A DNA stretch of 64,000 bases from Methylotenera_A sp963701715 (GTDB lineage Bacteria > Pseudomonadota > Gammaproteobacteria > Burkholderiales > Methylophilaceae), in contig CAVPAX010000002.1 in NCBI GenBank assembly GCA_963701715.1, forward strand, positions 159,446 through 223,445, given 5' to 3'. Of the stretch, positions 18,077-26,071 are shown piece by piece (position 1 is the first letter of the stretch; every line of letters begins with the position of its first letter). The position numbers and the translations under genes are program-made. The notes under the pieces were generated by a model. It saw nothing but the letters and a program-made list of their open reading frames with translations. It searched no databases and was not told the DNA's origin.

Positions 18077-19824
18077 GCATTCAAATCAATTTCTGCGAGT
18101 ACGGCATTTAAGCGTTGCAGAGCATCTTCCAGCGCTTGCTCGGATTCTGCGCGAACTTTTGGCATTTCATCCGCACATAAGCCAACCATGCTCAAACTCT
18201 CAGCCACCAACTCAAAATGCGCCTGATTTGGAACATAGTCATCCCGCTGAAAGTGCCTAATAAAACTACTACTTGCATTCGCTATAGCGGCTGGTGCAGG
18301 CATGCCCAGCATATCAAATACTGCAAACACTTGTTTAAGCGGTTGCGATGTAAGCATTAACGGGGATTTTTCTGCTGGATTACGGAAATAGCTATCTAGC
18401 GCCTGCTCAACAATTTTGAGAGATTCTTTAATATGACCTACCACTGCCTTGACCGTGTCGCGATCCAACTCACCGGCCCTGTCACTTTCAAGTTTATCGT
18501 AAATGGTACCCGATGAGATTGATTCTAAACGTAGCAACTCTGAATGTAATTTTTGTATCTTATCTGCATCCAGCTGTTGGTAGTTTTTAAGCGTTGTTTC
18601 AATTAGGTTTAAAGCAGCAGCAACCTCAATTAAAGCAGCATGATTTACTTTACTTGCATCATCCCGCAAAGTATTGCTAGCTTGTTGCAACACCGAATAA
18701 ACATCCACAAGCAGTGTCTGGCTAAGGTTTTGTGTGATTGCATGGCTAGCGGCAAGTGTGTCTGAAAACTTGGTAATTAATACATTATCCAGTTGTACCG
18801 GTGCCTGACCTGACTTAGTGTCCAGCTTTGTAAAATCGATGGTATTTGATATCTCATCCCACAATTCTCTCAATTTTTCGAGTTCGCCAATTAGTTGCTG
18901 TACCCATGCCGTTTCATCCGCACCGATATTGCTTCCTAAAACATTAGCAGATGATTCTTTATCAACGAGTTGGTCAAGCTCAAACACTTCCTTTACCTTG
19001 CGCACGTTTGCTGTATCAATGTTACTGATTGCAATGTAATACAAAATATCACGAAGTAAATTGTAATGCGGCTTGTTCACGCCGTCTGCGAACAAACGTA
19101 ACTCCTGATCTAACTTTCTGCATAGCCGTTTTGCACCTTGATTTTCTGCTATTTCTTGCTGTGCCAGCGTTTCGGCAAACGCACTTGCCGCCCACCAAAG
19201 GGTTTTGTTGTTGGATTTTTGCTGCGCTTGGCTTACATTACTTATGGCTGCAGCCATTGTTTCAACAGCGCTAGCTTGCTTGGTTTGCAGCCAGTTAAGC
19301 AGGGATTTTTGATAAGCAATTCGCTGCTCTATAATAAAATTGGTGTACTCTGCATCCGTTAGCGCTATGCTAGGAACATCTTTTGGCGCACTGTTACTGG
19401 CGTCGGGAAAAAACAACTCACTCTCTTCCAAGGTTTCACCCTGAGCCGTCACAATCGGATTTAAGACAGGGTATAAACGTAAAGGTATATCTGGTGAGCC
19501 ATTCAGCAATTCCTGCAAATAGGCTTGTAGTGTTTTTACGGCTTTGGAAAATGCCTCGATAATTTCCGGTGTTGCATTAATCGTCTTCTTCTCGATCTTC
19601 CCAGCCAGCTTTTCCAGCTCGCTACAGAAACGTTTGCATCCTTCCAAACCCACCATATCAAGCGCACCACTTGCTTGATACAAGCTTGTTTGCGAAAAAC
19701 GCATCGGAGAAGTATCGTGAATATTAACACGCACTGTGCTAATATTTTCCAATACAGAGTTAAGCAATTGATTTATTTGGTCTTTAACCCAGCCTAATGA
19801 GCTGCTATCAAAATTTTCAGACAC
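18007..19824 (-). CDS. ChpA N-terminal / FimL-like Hpt-related protein
   Basis: The 605-residue product begins with LGWVKDQINQLLNSVLENI, then a FimL/ChpA N-terminal-type helical bundle (RFSQTSLYQASGALDMVGLEGCKRF) and further predicted helical repeats to about residue 580. No catalytic motif, phospho-His consensus or membrane segment was found. These regions match the N-terminal part of ChpA or the related FimL, which scaffold the pili chemosensory complex. The last 23 codons overlap the next gene in another frame and are rich in Lys, Arg and Cys, unlike the acidic linker in the other frame. That suggests the original protein continued into the downstream frame. Whether the split is real, frameshifted translation or a sequencing error is open. 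It starts 38 bp after the pilJ stop. Confidence 0.75.
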   Translation of the reverse strand: MSENFDSSSLGWVKDQINQLLNSVLENISTVRVNIHDTSPMRFSQTSLYQASGALDMVGLEGCKRFCSELEKLAGKIEKKTINATPEIIEAFSKAVKTLQAYLQELLNGSPDIPLRLYPVLNPIVTAQGETLEESELFFPDASNSAPKDVPSIALTDAEYTNFIIEQRIAYQKSLLNWLQTKQASAVETMAAAISNVSQAQQKSNNKTLWWAASAFAETLAQQEIAENQGAKRLCRKLDQELRLFADGVNKPHYNLLRDILYYIAISNIDTANVRKVKEVFELDQLVDKESSANVLGSNIGADETAWVQQLIGELEKLRELWDEISNTIDFTKLDTKSGQAPVQLDNVLITKFSDTLAASHAITQNLSQTLLVDVYSVLQQASNTLRDDASKVNHAALIEVAAALNLIETTLKNYQQLDADKIQKLHSELLRLESISSGTIYDKLESDRAGELDRDTVKAVVGHIKESLKIVEQALDSYFRNPAEKSPLMLTSQPLKQVFAVFDMLGMPAPAAIANASSSFIRHFQRDDYVPNQAHFELVAESLSMVGLCADEMPKVRAESEQALEDALQRLNAVLAEIDLNACLLQIIKCKRMQALSLLSRKRI

Positions 19825-19862
19825 CTAGTTATGCTCCGACAGTCTTTACCAATTAAGGTGCA

Positions 19863-21596
19863 TTAAGCCAATTTAAAGCCGGAAACCGAGTCGCGTAGCT
19901 CTTCCGCCAGTTTGGTCAATTGCCCTACAGATTCAGCTGTTAGTTTTGTACCCTCTGTAGTTTGCGATGTAATTTCCTGAATTTGCTGCATATTTTTAGT
20001 CACAGTAGACGCTACTTGTGTTTGCGCCTCGGTTGCTGCAGAAATAGATTGAATCAAACGTGCCAAATTGTTAGAAACGGTTTCAATCTCAGTCAATGCC
20101 TTACCTGCAGCATCGGAGAGGCGCGCACCCTCAACCACGCCCTCGGTACTTTTTTCCATCGCTGCAACAGCACTATGCGTATCTGTCTGAATCGTTTTTA
20201 CAATTGCGCCAATCTGTTTAGTTGCTTCAGATGAACGTTCCGCCAAACGTTGCACCTCTTCAGCAACCACCGTAAAGCCTCGACCTGCCTCACCTGCGGA
20301 TGCCGCCTGAATCGCTGCGTTCAATGCCAGAATATTGGTTTGTTCGGTAATATCAGATATCAGCTCCACAATCTCGCCAATTTCTTGTGAGCTTTCACCC
20401 AAACGTTTAATACGTTTCGAAGTTTCCTGAATCTGCTCGCGAATGTCGTTCATACCCGCAATTGTATTCTGTACTGCCTGTGAACCCTGCGTAGCAGCTT
20501 GCAATGAACGCTGCGCCACCTGCGAAGCCTGACTTGCGTTGGTTGACACCTCCAAGATCGAGCGGGTCATGTTGCTAACGGCATCAGTAGTTTCTGTAAT
20601 CTGGCGTGCCTGCTTTTCTGCTGCTGTTAGCAATGAAACAGAAGTCGCCTGTGCTTGCCCTGTGGCCGTATTCACTTGCTCGGAAGCGCGGTTAATTCCC
20701 GTCACCAGATCTCGCAAGCTGTCAATAGTGTAGTTGATAGAATCGGCAATCGCACCCGTAATATTCTCGCGCACTTCAGCGCGCACAGTTAAGTCCCCAT
20801 CTGCCAAATCACCCATTTCATCCAGCAAGTTCAACACCGCCATCTGGTTTTGTTGGCCATCATCCTCCAACCTCATCACGGCACTCTCAATTGCCTTAGC
20901 TTGGCGTATCCCAAAAAACCAAATCAGTGCCAAAATCAATAAACCCAACAACGCCAATGCGGCCAAAATTATTTTCAATAATAAATTGGTCGATTCTTTT
21001 GATTTAACGATTTCTTTTTCCAGTTCTGCAACTAATGAATTCACTCTTAGTTTATTTACCTCAAAAGCTGCGGCCAAATCACCTAGGGGTTTAATTGCTT
21101 CTGCGGCCCCTACTTTAATTGCCGGGACATAGTTTTTGTCAAACTCACGATAAAAATTCTCATTTGATTTAATCACCTCCTGAAATGGCCCGCTCATGGT
21201 GTCCGCATGAATATTCTTTTTCCAGTACTCAGCTTTGGCCTTAAACGCTGCTTCAGCTTTACTTACTTCTGCCAACCTTTTATCACGTAGTTCCGTTTCG
21301 TTATTTGACATCGCTACGAAAGCGGCATTTGCCGCTGCAAAAGCATCCACAGCATATAGAGGCGGTGGCAAAATATCGGCTTTTAAATCATCATTCGCCT
21401 TAAGTTTATCGTACACAGGGCCATTTATTCGCACTTGGTTAATGGCATAGAATGCCAAGGCAATAAATACAAGCAGTCCAAGAATAGGAATGATGATTTG
21501 ACGACGGGTTCCACCTCCACCAACTGCCCCACTTCCTGCAGCCCCCATCCCCAATATATTGAATTTTGCTAAAACATCTTTTATATTCATTGCCAT
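19863..21596 (-). CDS. pilJ: PilJ-type methyl-accepting chemotaxis protein
   Basis: A 577-residue receptor: a Gly-rich cytoplasmic N-terminus, TM1 (about residues 34-53), a short periplasmic helical domain (about 55-200, containing DILPPPLYAVDAF), TM2 (about 205-230), a HAMP-like linker and a long signalling coiled coil. The hairpin tip reads NAAIQAASAGEAGRGFTVV followed by AEEVQRLAERS, the PilJ-type wording. It would sense a surface or periplasmic cue and control ChpA through PilI. It is shorter than P. aeruginosa PilJ (682) and the sensor domain looks different from the usual tandem PilJ domain. Its place between pilI and chpA supports the name. No CheR- or CheB-type gene for adaptation is present in the cluster. 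Confidence 0.85.
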   Translation of the reverse strand: MAMNIKDVLAKFNILGMGAAGSGAVGGGGTRRQIIIPILGLLVFIALAFYAINQVRINGPVYDKLKANDDLKADILPPPLYAVDAFAAANAAFVAMSNNETELRDKRLAEVSKAEAAFKAKAEYWKKNIHADTMSGPFQEVIKSNENFYREFDKNYVPAIKVGAAEAIKPLGDLAAAFEVNKLRVNSLVAELEKEIVKSKESTNLLLKIILAALALLGLLILALIWFFGIRQAKAIESAVMRLEDDGQQNQMAVLNLLDEMGDLADGDLTVRAEVRENITGAIADSINYTIDSLRDLVTGINRASEQVNTATGQAQATSVSLLTAAEKQARQITETTDAVSNMTRSILEVSTNASQASQVAQRSLQAATQGSQAVQNTIAGMNDIREQIQETSKRIKRLGESSQEIGEIVELISDITEQTNILALNAAIQAASAGEAGRGFTVVAEEVQRLAERSSEATKQIGAIVKTIQTDTHSAVAAMEKSTEGVVEGARLSDAAGKALTEIETVSNNLARLIQSISAATEAQTQVASTVTKNMQQIQEITSQTTEGTKLTAESVGQLTKLAEELRDSVSGFKLA

Positions 21597-21693
21597 TTTT
21601 ATTCCCTTTAACCTCTCATTTATAATTTAGCGCTTGCTATATTTGCGCCTAAATTATTAACACAACTATCACAAATTAAATATCAAATTACCT

Positions 21694-22218
21694 TTAAACC
21701 ACGTATGGAGTTGCAAACTCTTTAGAGCGCACGAGCTTGTCGCAATCCAGCATGTGCCAAATACGATTTTCGTCATCCAGATAGGTTTGTGATTTTAAGC
21801 ATACAGTTTCTTCAGCCTGCTCATCGCGTAACTTCATTTCATCCAGTTTACGTAAACCAATCATTTTATCTACCACAAAAGCAACATTCGAAGTGACGGC
21901 ATCACTTACAAGTAAAAGCCGTGCGTTTGAAGAAATAGCTGTAAATATATTTTCTAACATCTGTGCTAAATCATTGATGGCATACAACACGCCTCGCACA
22001 TTTGCGACACCTAGAAACCAGGGCTTTACCAAGGGCACACGATGAATATCAGTTATGGGCAATGTCTCCGAAATTTCTTGCAAACTAACCAATACGTTTT
22101 TACCGCCAATCACCACACCAAGATAACCCGCGGGCGCTTCCGCACCCGCCTTTTTTGCATTTTCCAGCCTAGCTAGAATGCTGGTTTGATATTCACGTAA
22201 TTGTGATTCTTTTGCCAT
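21694..22218 (-). CDS. pilI: PilI, CheW-like coupling protein
   Basis: A 174-residue single CheW-domain protein that links the receptor PilJ to the kinase ChpA. Typical segments are YLGVVIGGKNVLVSLQEISE, the RVPLVKPWFLGVANVRG motif (the receptor/kinase contact loop of CheW proteins) and LLLVSD. It lies between pilH (35 bp upstream) and pilJ in the order pilG-pilH-pilI-pilJ, as in Pseudomonas. There is no signal peptide and no other domain. Confidence 0.88.
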   Translation of the reverse strand: MAKESQLREYQTSILARLENAKKAGAEAPAGYLGVVIGGKNVLVSLQEISETLPITDIHRVPLVKPWFLGVANVRGVLYAINDLAQMLENIFTAISSNARLLLVSDAVTSNVAFVVDKMIGLRKLDEMKLRDEQAEETVCLKSQTYLDDENRIWHMLDCDKLVRSKEFATPYVV

Positions 22219-22253
22219 ATCCTGTTCCGAATAAATCTACGCCGAAATTGGCT

Positions 22254-22619
22254 CTAACCTAACTTCTCAATAATCGCTTTCAGTTCATCTTTAGGAATAG
22301 GCTTTTGAACACAGGCTTTAGCACCCATTTTCTCTGCCCATGAGAGATCGGTCACTTGCAGCTTGCCAGAGCATAAAATCACTGGGATTTTTGCAGTAGC
22401 AGGATCTTTTGTCAGTGTGCGCGTTGCCTGAAAGCCCGTTAATCCAGTCATGATGATGTCCATAACAATCAAATCCGGCATAATGTTAGCAGCTTTTTCG
22501 ACACACGCCTCGCCGCTTTCCAAAGCGACGACTTGGTAACCCAGATCTTCCAGCAGCTCCGTCAGATAAAATCGATCTGTTGCAGAATCATCAACGATTA
22601 GAATTTTATTAATTGCCAT
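22254..22619 (-). CDS. pilH: PilH-type single-domain response regulator
   Basis: A 121-residue stand-alone receiver: acidic pair in ILIVDDSATDR, phospho-acceptor Asp in LIVMDIIM, switch Ser in VILCSGK, and the conserved Lys in VQKPI. There is no output domain, so it acts by protein contact, as PilH does on pilus retraction. GLTGFQATR matches PilH wording, although the usual Pro after the phospho-site (MP) is Thr here. It is 23 bp downstream of pilG and 35 bp upstream of pilI. Confidence 0.87.
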   Translation of the reverse strand: MAINKILIVDDSATDRFYLTELLEDLGYQVVALESGEACVEKAANIMPDLIVMDIIMTGLTGFQATRTLTKDPATAKIPVILCSGKLQVTDLSWAEKMGAKACVQKPIPKDELKAIIEKLG

Positions 22620-22642
22620 TACTGCTCTCCAAAAGGTTAATG

Positions 22643-23047
22643 CTATTTATTTATATAGGTGTTTACTGCTTCAATCAAGGTGTCTTGAGTAAACGGCTTG
22701 GTCAAATATTGATCTGACCCCGCCATGCGCCCGCGCGCACGGTCAAACAATCCATCTTTGCTGGAAAGCATGATGACAGGGGTAGATTTGAATTTTGCAT
22801 TTCGCTTGATCAGCGAACAGGTTTGGTAGCCGTCAAGACGCGGCATCATAATATCCACAAAAATCACTTGCGGATGTTGATCCGCAATTTTTGCCAGTGC
22901 ATCAAAGCCATCTTCAGCCAAAATTACTTCACAGCCTGCTGACTTCAGGAATATCTCGGCGCTGCGACGGATTGTGTTGCTGTCATCAATGACCATCACT
23001 TTTGTACCAGCTAAATTCGCTTGCGCCACTTCTCTTTCCCCTGACAT
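22643..23047 (-). CDS. pilG: PilG-type single-domain response regulator
   Basis: A 134-residue receiver with a short N-terminal extension. Key residues are present: MVIDDSNTIRRSAE (acidic pocket), FVDIMMPRLDGYQTC (phospho-acceptor Asp), VIMLSSKDG (switch Ser) and LTKPF (Lys). PilG promotes pilus extension in the Chp pathway; wording and first place in the operon support this name over PilH. It is divergent from the FIST-domain gene across 249 bp of very AT-rich DNA that probably carries both promoters. Confidence 0.9.
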   Translation of the reverse strand: MSGEREVAQANLAGTKVMVIDDSNTIRRSAEIFLKSAGCEVILAEDGFDALAKIADQHPQVIFVDIMMPRLDGYQTCSLIKRNAKFKSTPVIMLSSKDGLFDRARGRMAGSDQYLTKPFTQDTLIEAVNTYINK

Positions 23048-23296
23048 ATTAAATTATATGTTTTATATCACAACTAAAAACAATCCAGTAAAAATGTGGT
23101 TTTTTATTGTTAAATTCATCTGAATTTTAGGTTTTTATGCATACAAATATTACATTTTTTGAATAAATTTGCAACACTTACATAATATTTGTAATAATAT
23201 ACTTTAACAAAAATAAATAAGCTTTGTAATATATGTAAGAATTAAATATAAATCATTAGACATTTAACATAAAAAATTTAGCAAGGACTACCAGCA

Positions 23297-24457
23297 ATGA
23301 TTATTAGACAAGAGTCCGTAGATTCTAAAATGGCACTAAAAGATTTACCTGGCGCATCACCACTTCCTGGTGCTAATTTAGTATTGGTATTCGGCTCAGT
23401 TAAAAGATTTTCTGAAGGAAAGTTGCAAGGCTTTTTAAAGTCTCGTTACCCCACAGCACAATTGGTCGGCTGCACCACCTCTGGTGAAATTAGCCCTGCT
23501 GGCGTATTCGACGACAGCATTCAAATCACTGCGATTCAATGGGAAAAAGCCATTCAACGCGTTGCGCAAACAAAAATGACCGGCATGCAAAACTCGTTCG
23601 AAGCTGCCGCTGGTCTGGCAAAGCAACTCAAGGCGGATTCTTTACGAACAGTACTGGTGATTTCAGACGGCTTGAATGTTAATGGCTCAGAGCTGCTTAA
23701 AGGCTTTCAAAGTGTGCTCGGCGACATCCCTATCGTGGGCGGCCTGGCTGGCGATGGTGGTGCTTTTGTAAAAACACTGCAGTTATTTAATGATACCGTT
23801 TCAGACAACCAGGTAATCGCCGTAGGCTTATATGGCAATGCGCTAATTACCTCCAGCGGCGCGCTTGGCGGATGGAAGCCATACGGCCCACCGCGCAAAG
23901 TGACCAAGTCTGAGAAAAACGTGGTGCTTGAGCTAGATGGAAAGCCTGCCCTACCGCTATATAGAATGTATATCGGTGAAGCGTTTTCACGCGGTTTGCC
24001 TGGTACCGGCCTAAAGTTTCCACTCGCCGTCATTGAAGAAGGAAAACGCGATGTCGAGAAAATTCGCACCTTGCTTGCTGTTGATAGTAAAAACAACAGC
24101 TTGACCTTCGCAGGCAACGTTGAAGAGGGTGAAACAGTGCGTTTATGCCAAACCAACCACGATAGGCTGGTTGAAGGTGCAGGTGGTGCAGCTCACCTGG
24201 TGATGGATGGCTTGAGCGCAAACAAAACCAACCAGCCGGGATTGGCTGTATGCGTAAGCTGTGTCGGTCGCAAAGGTGTAATGGCAGAGCAGGTGGTTGA
24301 TGAAGTGAAACTGGTTCAGCAAATTTTGGGGCCACAAACCAGTGTTACAGGCTTCTACTCTTATGGCGAGCTTGCACCACGCCCGCACACCACTGATAGC
24401 GTGCTGCATAACCAGACAATGACAATTGGATATTTAAGTGAGAATTTATTAGCTTAA
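23297..24457 (+). CDS. FIST-domain sensory protein
   Basis: The 386-residue product shows a FIST N domain (about residues 25-215: VLVFGS, AQLVGCTTSGEISPAGVFDDSI, IPIVGGLAGDGGAF) and a FIST C domain (about 225-375: LYRMYIGE, SCVGRKGVMAEQVVDEV, FYSYGELAP). These paired domains are proposed small-ligand sensors in bacterial signal transduction; ligands are mostly unknown. No kinase, GGDEF or MCP domain is attached and no membrane segment is visible, so it must act through a partner. The ribosome site AAGGA precedes the ATG. It diverges from pilG, which suggests a role feeding the pili chemosensory pathway (inference from position only). Confidence 0.88.
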   Translation: MIIRQESVDSKMALKDLPGASPLPGANLVLVFGSVKRFSEGKLQGFLKSRYPTAQLVGCTTSGEISPAGVFDDSIQITAIQWEKAIQRVAQTKMTGMQNSFEAAAGLAKQLKADSLRTVLVISDGLNVNGSELLKGFQSVLGDIPIVGGLAGDGGAFVKTLQLFNDTVSDNQVIAVGLYGNALITSSGALGGWKPYGPPRKVTKSEKNVVLELDGKPALPLYRMYIGEAFSRGLPGTGLKFPLAVIEEGKRDVEKIRTLLAVDSKNNSLTFAGNVEEGETVRLCQTNHDRLVEGAGGAAHLVMDGLSANKTNQPGLAVCVSCVGRKGVMAEQVVDEVKLVQQILGPQTSVTGFYSYGELAPRPHTTDSVLHNQTMTIGYLSENLLA

Positions 24458-24486
24458 ATTTCTATATTTATGATTTTAAATTGAAA

Positions 24487-24517
24487 GCACTTGTTCTAAA
24501 CAGGTGCATTTTGTTTT
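24487..24517 (+). terminator. Terminator after the FIST gene
   Basis: A 9-bp stem GCACTTGTT / AACAGGTGC with a 3-base loop and one G-T pair, followed by ATTTTGTTTT. It lies 30 bp after the FIST stop and before tpx. Confidence 0.65.
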
Positions 24518-24560
24518 ATGATTGATACTCTGCATTTTATAATTAGAAAAGGGAAAAATC

Positions 24561-25064
24561 ATGTCTAGCTCCGTTATGCTCAAAGGCAATCCGGTAGAGG
24601 TTGCAGGCAACTTGCCTAAAATTGGTAGCACCGCCCCTAATTTCACCTTGGTCGATAAAGCACTTGCAGATGTTACTTTGGACAGCTATGCAGGCAAACG
24701 AAAAGTATTGAACATATTTCCAAGTATTGATACCCCCACTTGCGCCACCTCAGTTCGCACATTTAACAAACATGCAACAAGTTTAAATAATACAGTTGTA
24801 TTAAACATTTCTGCCGATTTACCGTTTGCTCAAACTCGCTTTTGCGCCGCAGAAGGTATTGAAAATGTTGTGAATTTATCTAGCATGCGCGGCCGAGATT
24901 TCTTAATGAACTACGGTGTCTTACTATTCACCAGCAAACTCGCAGGCTTATGTGCCCGCGCCGTGATAGTACTTGATGAGAATAATGTAGTTAAATATGT
25001 AGAGTTAGTGCCAGAAATCGCCAACGAACCTAACTACGATGCAGCCCTTGCTGCCTTAAAATAA
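24561..25064 (+). CDS. tpx: Thiol peroxidase (atypical 2-Cys peroxiredoxin)
   Basis: A 167-residue Tpx that reduces H2O2 and organic hydroperoxides with thioredoxin. The peroxidatic Cys sits in PSIDTPTCATSVRTFN and the resolving Cys in QTRFCAAEGIENV about 34 residues later, the Tpx spacing; SSMRGRDFLMNYGVLL is also typical. No signal peptide is seen, although some Tpx proteins are periplasmic. AAAAGGG precedes the ATG. A terminator follows directly. Confidence 0.96.
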   Translation: MSSSVMLKGNPVEVAGNLPKIGSTAPNFTLVDKALADVTLDSYAGKRKVLNIFPSIDTPTCATSVRTFNKHATSLNNTVVLNISADLPFAQTRFCAAEGIENVVNLSSMRGRDFLMNYGVLLFTSKLAGLCARAVIVLDENNVVKYVELVPEIANEPNYDAALAALK

Positions 25065-25090
25065 TTTTTTAATCGTATTTTTTAAAACAA

Positions 25091-25117
25091 AAAAGCCAAC
25101 TTAAAGTTGGCTTTTTT
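25091..25117. terminator. Bidirectional terminator between tpx and the membrane-protein gene
   Basis: The hairpin AAAAGCCAAC-TTAAA-GTTGGCTTTTTT has A-runs and T-runs on both flanks. It would stop both tpx (plus strand) and the convergent gene at 25143-25517 (minus strand). Confidence 0.85.
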
Positions 25118-25142
25118 GTTTTACTTGATTACTAAAAACAAG

Positions 25143-25517
25143 TTACTTTTTTGCAAAATAAAAGCGCCCGTAACACACCGCCAAAAACACATACAACACC
25201 ACTGTGGTCCAGCCAAGCGCATTAATACTGCCCGTAAGCTGAAAATGCAAAGATATCAAAGCAGCAATTGCCATCGTAATAAAAAAACCTTTAACGATTG
25301 CCTTGCGTGCGCTGGAATCTTCCGCCCCACTTGCAAACCATAATACCGCCGCATAGGTAAGAATTGCGCTACCGAATAAACGGCTCATAAGCACGCCAAC
25401 TTCATTCACTTCCACGCTGGTGTAAAGAGAAAGTATTGTTGCCGGCATAAAAATAAATCCGAGGCCAAAAACCAAAGCGATAACTGCATGTATTCTAAAA
25501 AATGTACAGAGTTGCAT
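25143..25517 (-). CDS. Small integral membrane protein of unknown function
   Basis: A 124-residue protein with four predicted membrane helices (about residues 8-28, 45-65, 72-92 and 97-117) and no catalytic motif that I recognise. The pattern of an Arg-His at the first helix start, an acidic-loop SGAEDSSARKA and a Lys-rich end suggests the C-terminus is cytoplasmic. It is monocistronic: convergent with tpx and followed upstream by the unrelated pyrophosphohydrolase gene. No function is proposed. Confidence 0.7.
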   Translation of the reverse strand: MQLCTFFRIHAVIALVFGLGFIFMPATILSLYTSVEVNEVGVLMSRLFGSAILTYAAVLWFASGAEDSSARKAIVKGFFITMAIAALISLHFQLTGSINALGWTTVVLYVFLAVCYGRFYFAKK

Positions 25518-25635
25518 AGTATTTCCCCTTTCATTGATTTTTGTTATCGACCATTCGATAGCAATTTCAATTCTGCTCTAATCTGTGAATAATTCAAGGG
25601 ACGTGATATGAAACCGTCTAAGTGACGGATGCTTA

Positions 25636-25995
25636 CTAATCCTTAGTATAGGCGGTATATTTAGCGTTACTGCCCTTAACTTTCTCCGCTGGATATTTTT
25701 GGGCATTTAGCACTATTTTCTTGTTAGCAGCATCTATCAAATCAATCTCCATAACTTCGGCAATCCTAAGCAAATACACAAACGTATCAGCCAATTCGTG
25801 TGCCACTGCATCATGCTTTTCAGGCGATAACTGCTGACTTTCCTGTGGTGTATCCCATTGAAATTGCTCAACCAATTCTGCCGCTTCGACTATCATTGCC
25901 ATCGCCAAATTTTTGGGCGTGTGAAACTGCGCCCAATCGCGCTCTGCGACAAACACATTAATTTTTGCACGTAAATTATCAAGTGAGTCATTCAT
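25636..25995 (-). CDS. MazG-like nucleotide pyrophosphohydrolase (dCTPase/RS21-C6 type)
   Basis: A 119-residue all-alpha NTP pyrophosphohydrolase. The metal-binding pattern is visible as MAMIVEAAELVEQFQW followed by VAHELADTFVYLLRIA, the ExxE...ExxD arrangement of the MazG/dUTPase-like superfamily. Family members of this size hydrolyse dCTP or modified dNTPs and so clean the nucleotide pool; the substrate here is not determined. It lies upstream of, but in the opposite orientation to, nothing closer than 70 bp; it probably has its own promoter. Confidence 0.85.
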   Translation of the reverse strand: MNDSLDNLRAKINVFVAERDWAQFHTPKNLAMAMIVEAAELVEQFQWDTPQESQQLSPEKHDAVAHELADTFVYLLRIAEVMEIDLIDAANKKIVLNAQKYPAEKVKGSNAKYTAYTKD

Positions 25996-26071
25996 GTCGA
26001 ATCATCCCAAACCATTTAAAAAAGCATTGCCCTATAACCCAATAGATTTGCGGCATCCAGGCCGATTGATT

